Source: Trichoplax adhaerens (Eukaryota; Placozoa; Uniplacotomia; Trichoplacea; Trichoplacidae). From it: a stretch of DNA of 64,000 nucleotides. This document shows positions 62,901 to 64,000 of this stretch, piece after piece. A program made the translations under genes and the position numbers. Numbering within the stretch: the stretch's first letter is position 1; every line of letters begins with the position of its first letter. The notes under the pieces were generated by a model. That model made no database searches. It saw only the letters and a program-made list of their open reading frames with translations, and was not told where the DNA came from. The stretch spans positions 1,808,297 to 1,872,296 of the forward strand of contig NW_002060951.1 of assembly GCF_000150275.1 (NCBI RefSeq). The letters are read 5' to 3'.

Positions 62901-64000
62901 TATGTGCATCTATTCTATGCTATGATTGAATTTCAATCTCGGAATATGTTAATATTAAGCTTTCAGAACGCATATGTATGATAAAATGACAATTGATTAA
63001 TGTGGCGTTATTCTTTTAACTCTTTTCATTTACTGAATTTATGCTGCAGAGATACCGACCGATAAGCTCTTGAATTCACGCAATTGGCTTAATAACCGAT
63101 GTTTACTTAATCATAGTTTTACTTGAAACATACGCGTTTTCTAAGAAGGGCAAGCTATTGTTTATTTGCTATTCTTTGTTACTTGCATGTAGTGTTGTAT
63201 TTCTACTACAAGGAGAAGAATTAAAAGCGAAATGATATCAATTCATGATAAGCAATAATATGATAAATATAAATGTATTATGATATCCTTGATGTAGAAT
63301 TCAGTATTCTATTCCTTTCCAAATAATTACGGCTAAAAACACTATTACTTCAAAACGGCTCCTAGATTATTAAAATTGATAGGCATTGGCTGAATATGCT
63401 ATGATTAGATTGAGCGACCCTATAATATATTATCAAACGACTATACTGAATAAGTTCGATCAGAGATGTCAACATATTATAAAGAAATCATATAATATTC
63501 TCCGATGCCATTGCTTTTATATGCCACTGCATAGCAGTATATGCACAAAGGAATCTTTTGAATTCAAAGAACTTCTATCAAAATAAGGTAAATTATCACA
63601 CTAGTTTACCTCTACTTTTGTATTGATTACATGCTATTAAAGTTTAAGTTCATTTTTATCATCGTCTAGTCGCAATTGTATTGTGTTCAATATACCATGC
63701 TCCACCCCTTGAATGCAGAATATTCTAGTTATCTAGTGAATACAAAAAGATTGAAGACGTTTTTGAAATATATTTGCATTTGCCAGTATGGAATTTATAT
63801 TAGCTCAATAGGAATTACAGGCAATTCAATCATAAGATGTTTTTTTAATTATCACATAACGGTATATTCACTTTATCTTACCAGAAAATTATATTCATTG
63901 ATTTATAGGAAAGCGGATTGAATGCTACTATTTAATCAAACGTATCGTAGTTAGAATTATTAAACACATTGTTCGAGCCTCTCGGTCAGCTCTACTTATC
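56985..64000. other. Terminal gene-poor region
   Basis: No supported gene. Contents seen are a MITE-family copy at 61203-61594 and, near 59236-59275, two close repeats of GTAAACAACATCAAT about 30 bp apart. The open frames at 60534-60737, 63386-63586 and 63676-63921 have no recognised domain; the window end may cut a gene whose exons I cannot see. Confidence 0.5.
61203..61594 (-). mobile_element. Non-autonomous DNA element, copy C (diverged)
   Basis: On the minus strand it starts TGTCACAAAACAGCTTCGCA and ends TATCACGGAACATTTCCACG-ATA. Shared internal blocks with copies A and B include ACGCCT, a run resembling CTTTATTCAACTAT, ATATACTCTTCCT and CATGAGCCAT. No target-site duplication is recognisable. 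About 392 bp. Confidence 0.65.

Noticed and set aside
63676-63921. Hydrophobic open frame containing GITGNSII, resembling GPCR TM1
   Set aside because: Nothing downstream resembles TM2-TM7, and the composition is explained by AT-rich codons.
1-64000. CRISPR arrays, bacterial operons, riboswitches, rRNA genes
   Set aside because: None seen; the sequence is intron-rich animal nuclear DNA and no regularly spaced short repeats of CRISPR type occur.

Overview
The window is nuclear DNA of a small-genome animal, most likely a placozoan (Trichoplax/Hoilungia type). It is strongly AT-rich. It carries metazoan genes (a Scribble-type PDZ protein, a C8orf34/VEST1 homologue, class A GPCRs), and most genes are cut into many small exons by compact introns of about 60-120 nt, while the GPCRs are intronless. 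The organism call is inference from gene content and structure. All gene models below were built by hand from splice signals, reading phase and family resemblance; every model keeps phase from exon to exon.

Layout. 1-1718 (+): last eight exons of a Scribble homologue with its two C-terminal PDZ domains. 3244-4505 (-): lipid-droplet-associated hydrolase LDAH, three exons. 4506-6316: divergent intergenic region with a 70-bp minisatellite. 6317-13205 (+): VPS11, 35 exons, including two AT-AC (U12-type) introns. 13206-15161: convergent spacer with a 571-bp transposon-like element. 15162-19068 (-): membrane-anchored epoxide hydrolase of the EPHX3/4 type, 11 exons. 19069-21273: divergent spacer rich in GTAC/TACTGTA palindromes. 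21274-23498 (+): complex III assembly factor UQCC1, 11 exons. 24494-30096 (-): C8orf34 homologue with an N-terminal RIIa-like dimerisation domain, 18 exons.

From 30.1 kb the density of recognisable genes collapses. 30.1-38.0 kb has degenerate repeats, a 73-bp exact tandem duplication and a 585-bp inverted-repeat element, but no gene I could support. 37995-39170 (+) and 55788-56984 (+) are two related intronless class A GPCRs with the same unusual motif set: Gly at the usual Asp2.50, NRY instead of DRY, no CWxP tryptophan, NAxxY instead of NPxxY. The 16.6 kb between them has no recognisable gene but contains two solo LTRs of one family in opposite orientation, each with its own 5-bp target-site duplication, and a second copy of the 571-bp element. 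A third copy lies at 61.2-61.6 kb.

The genes do not form a pathway. VPS11 (endolysosomal tethering), UQCC1 (mitochondrial complex III assembly), LDAH and the epoxide hydrolase (lipid-related hydrolases) and Scribble (polarity) are a mixed set. I found no evidence of a new multi-gene system. The best leads are the paired AT-AC introns in VPS11, the shared motif losses in the GPCR pair, and three families of mobile-element remnants defined only by their ends and target-site duplications.
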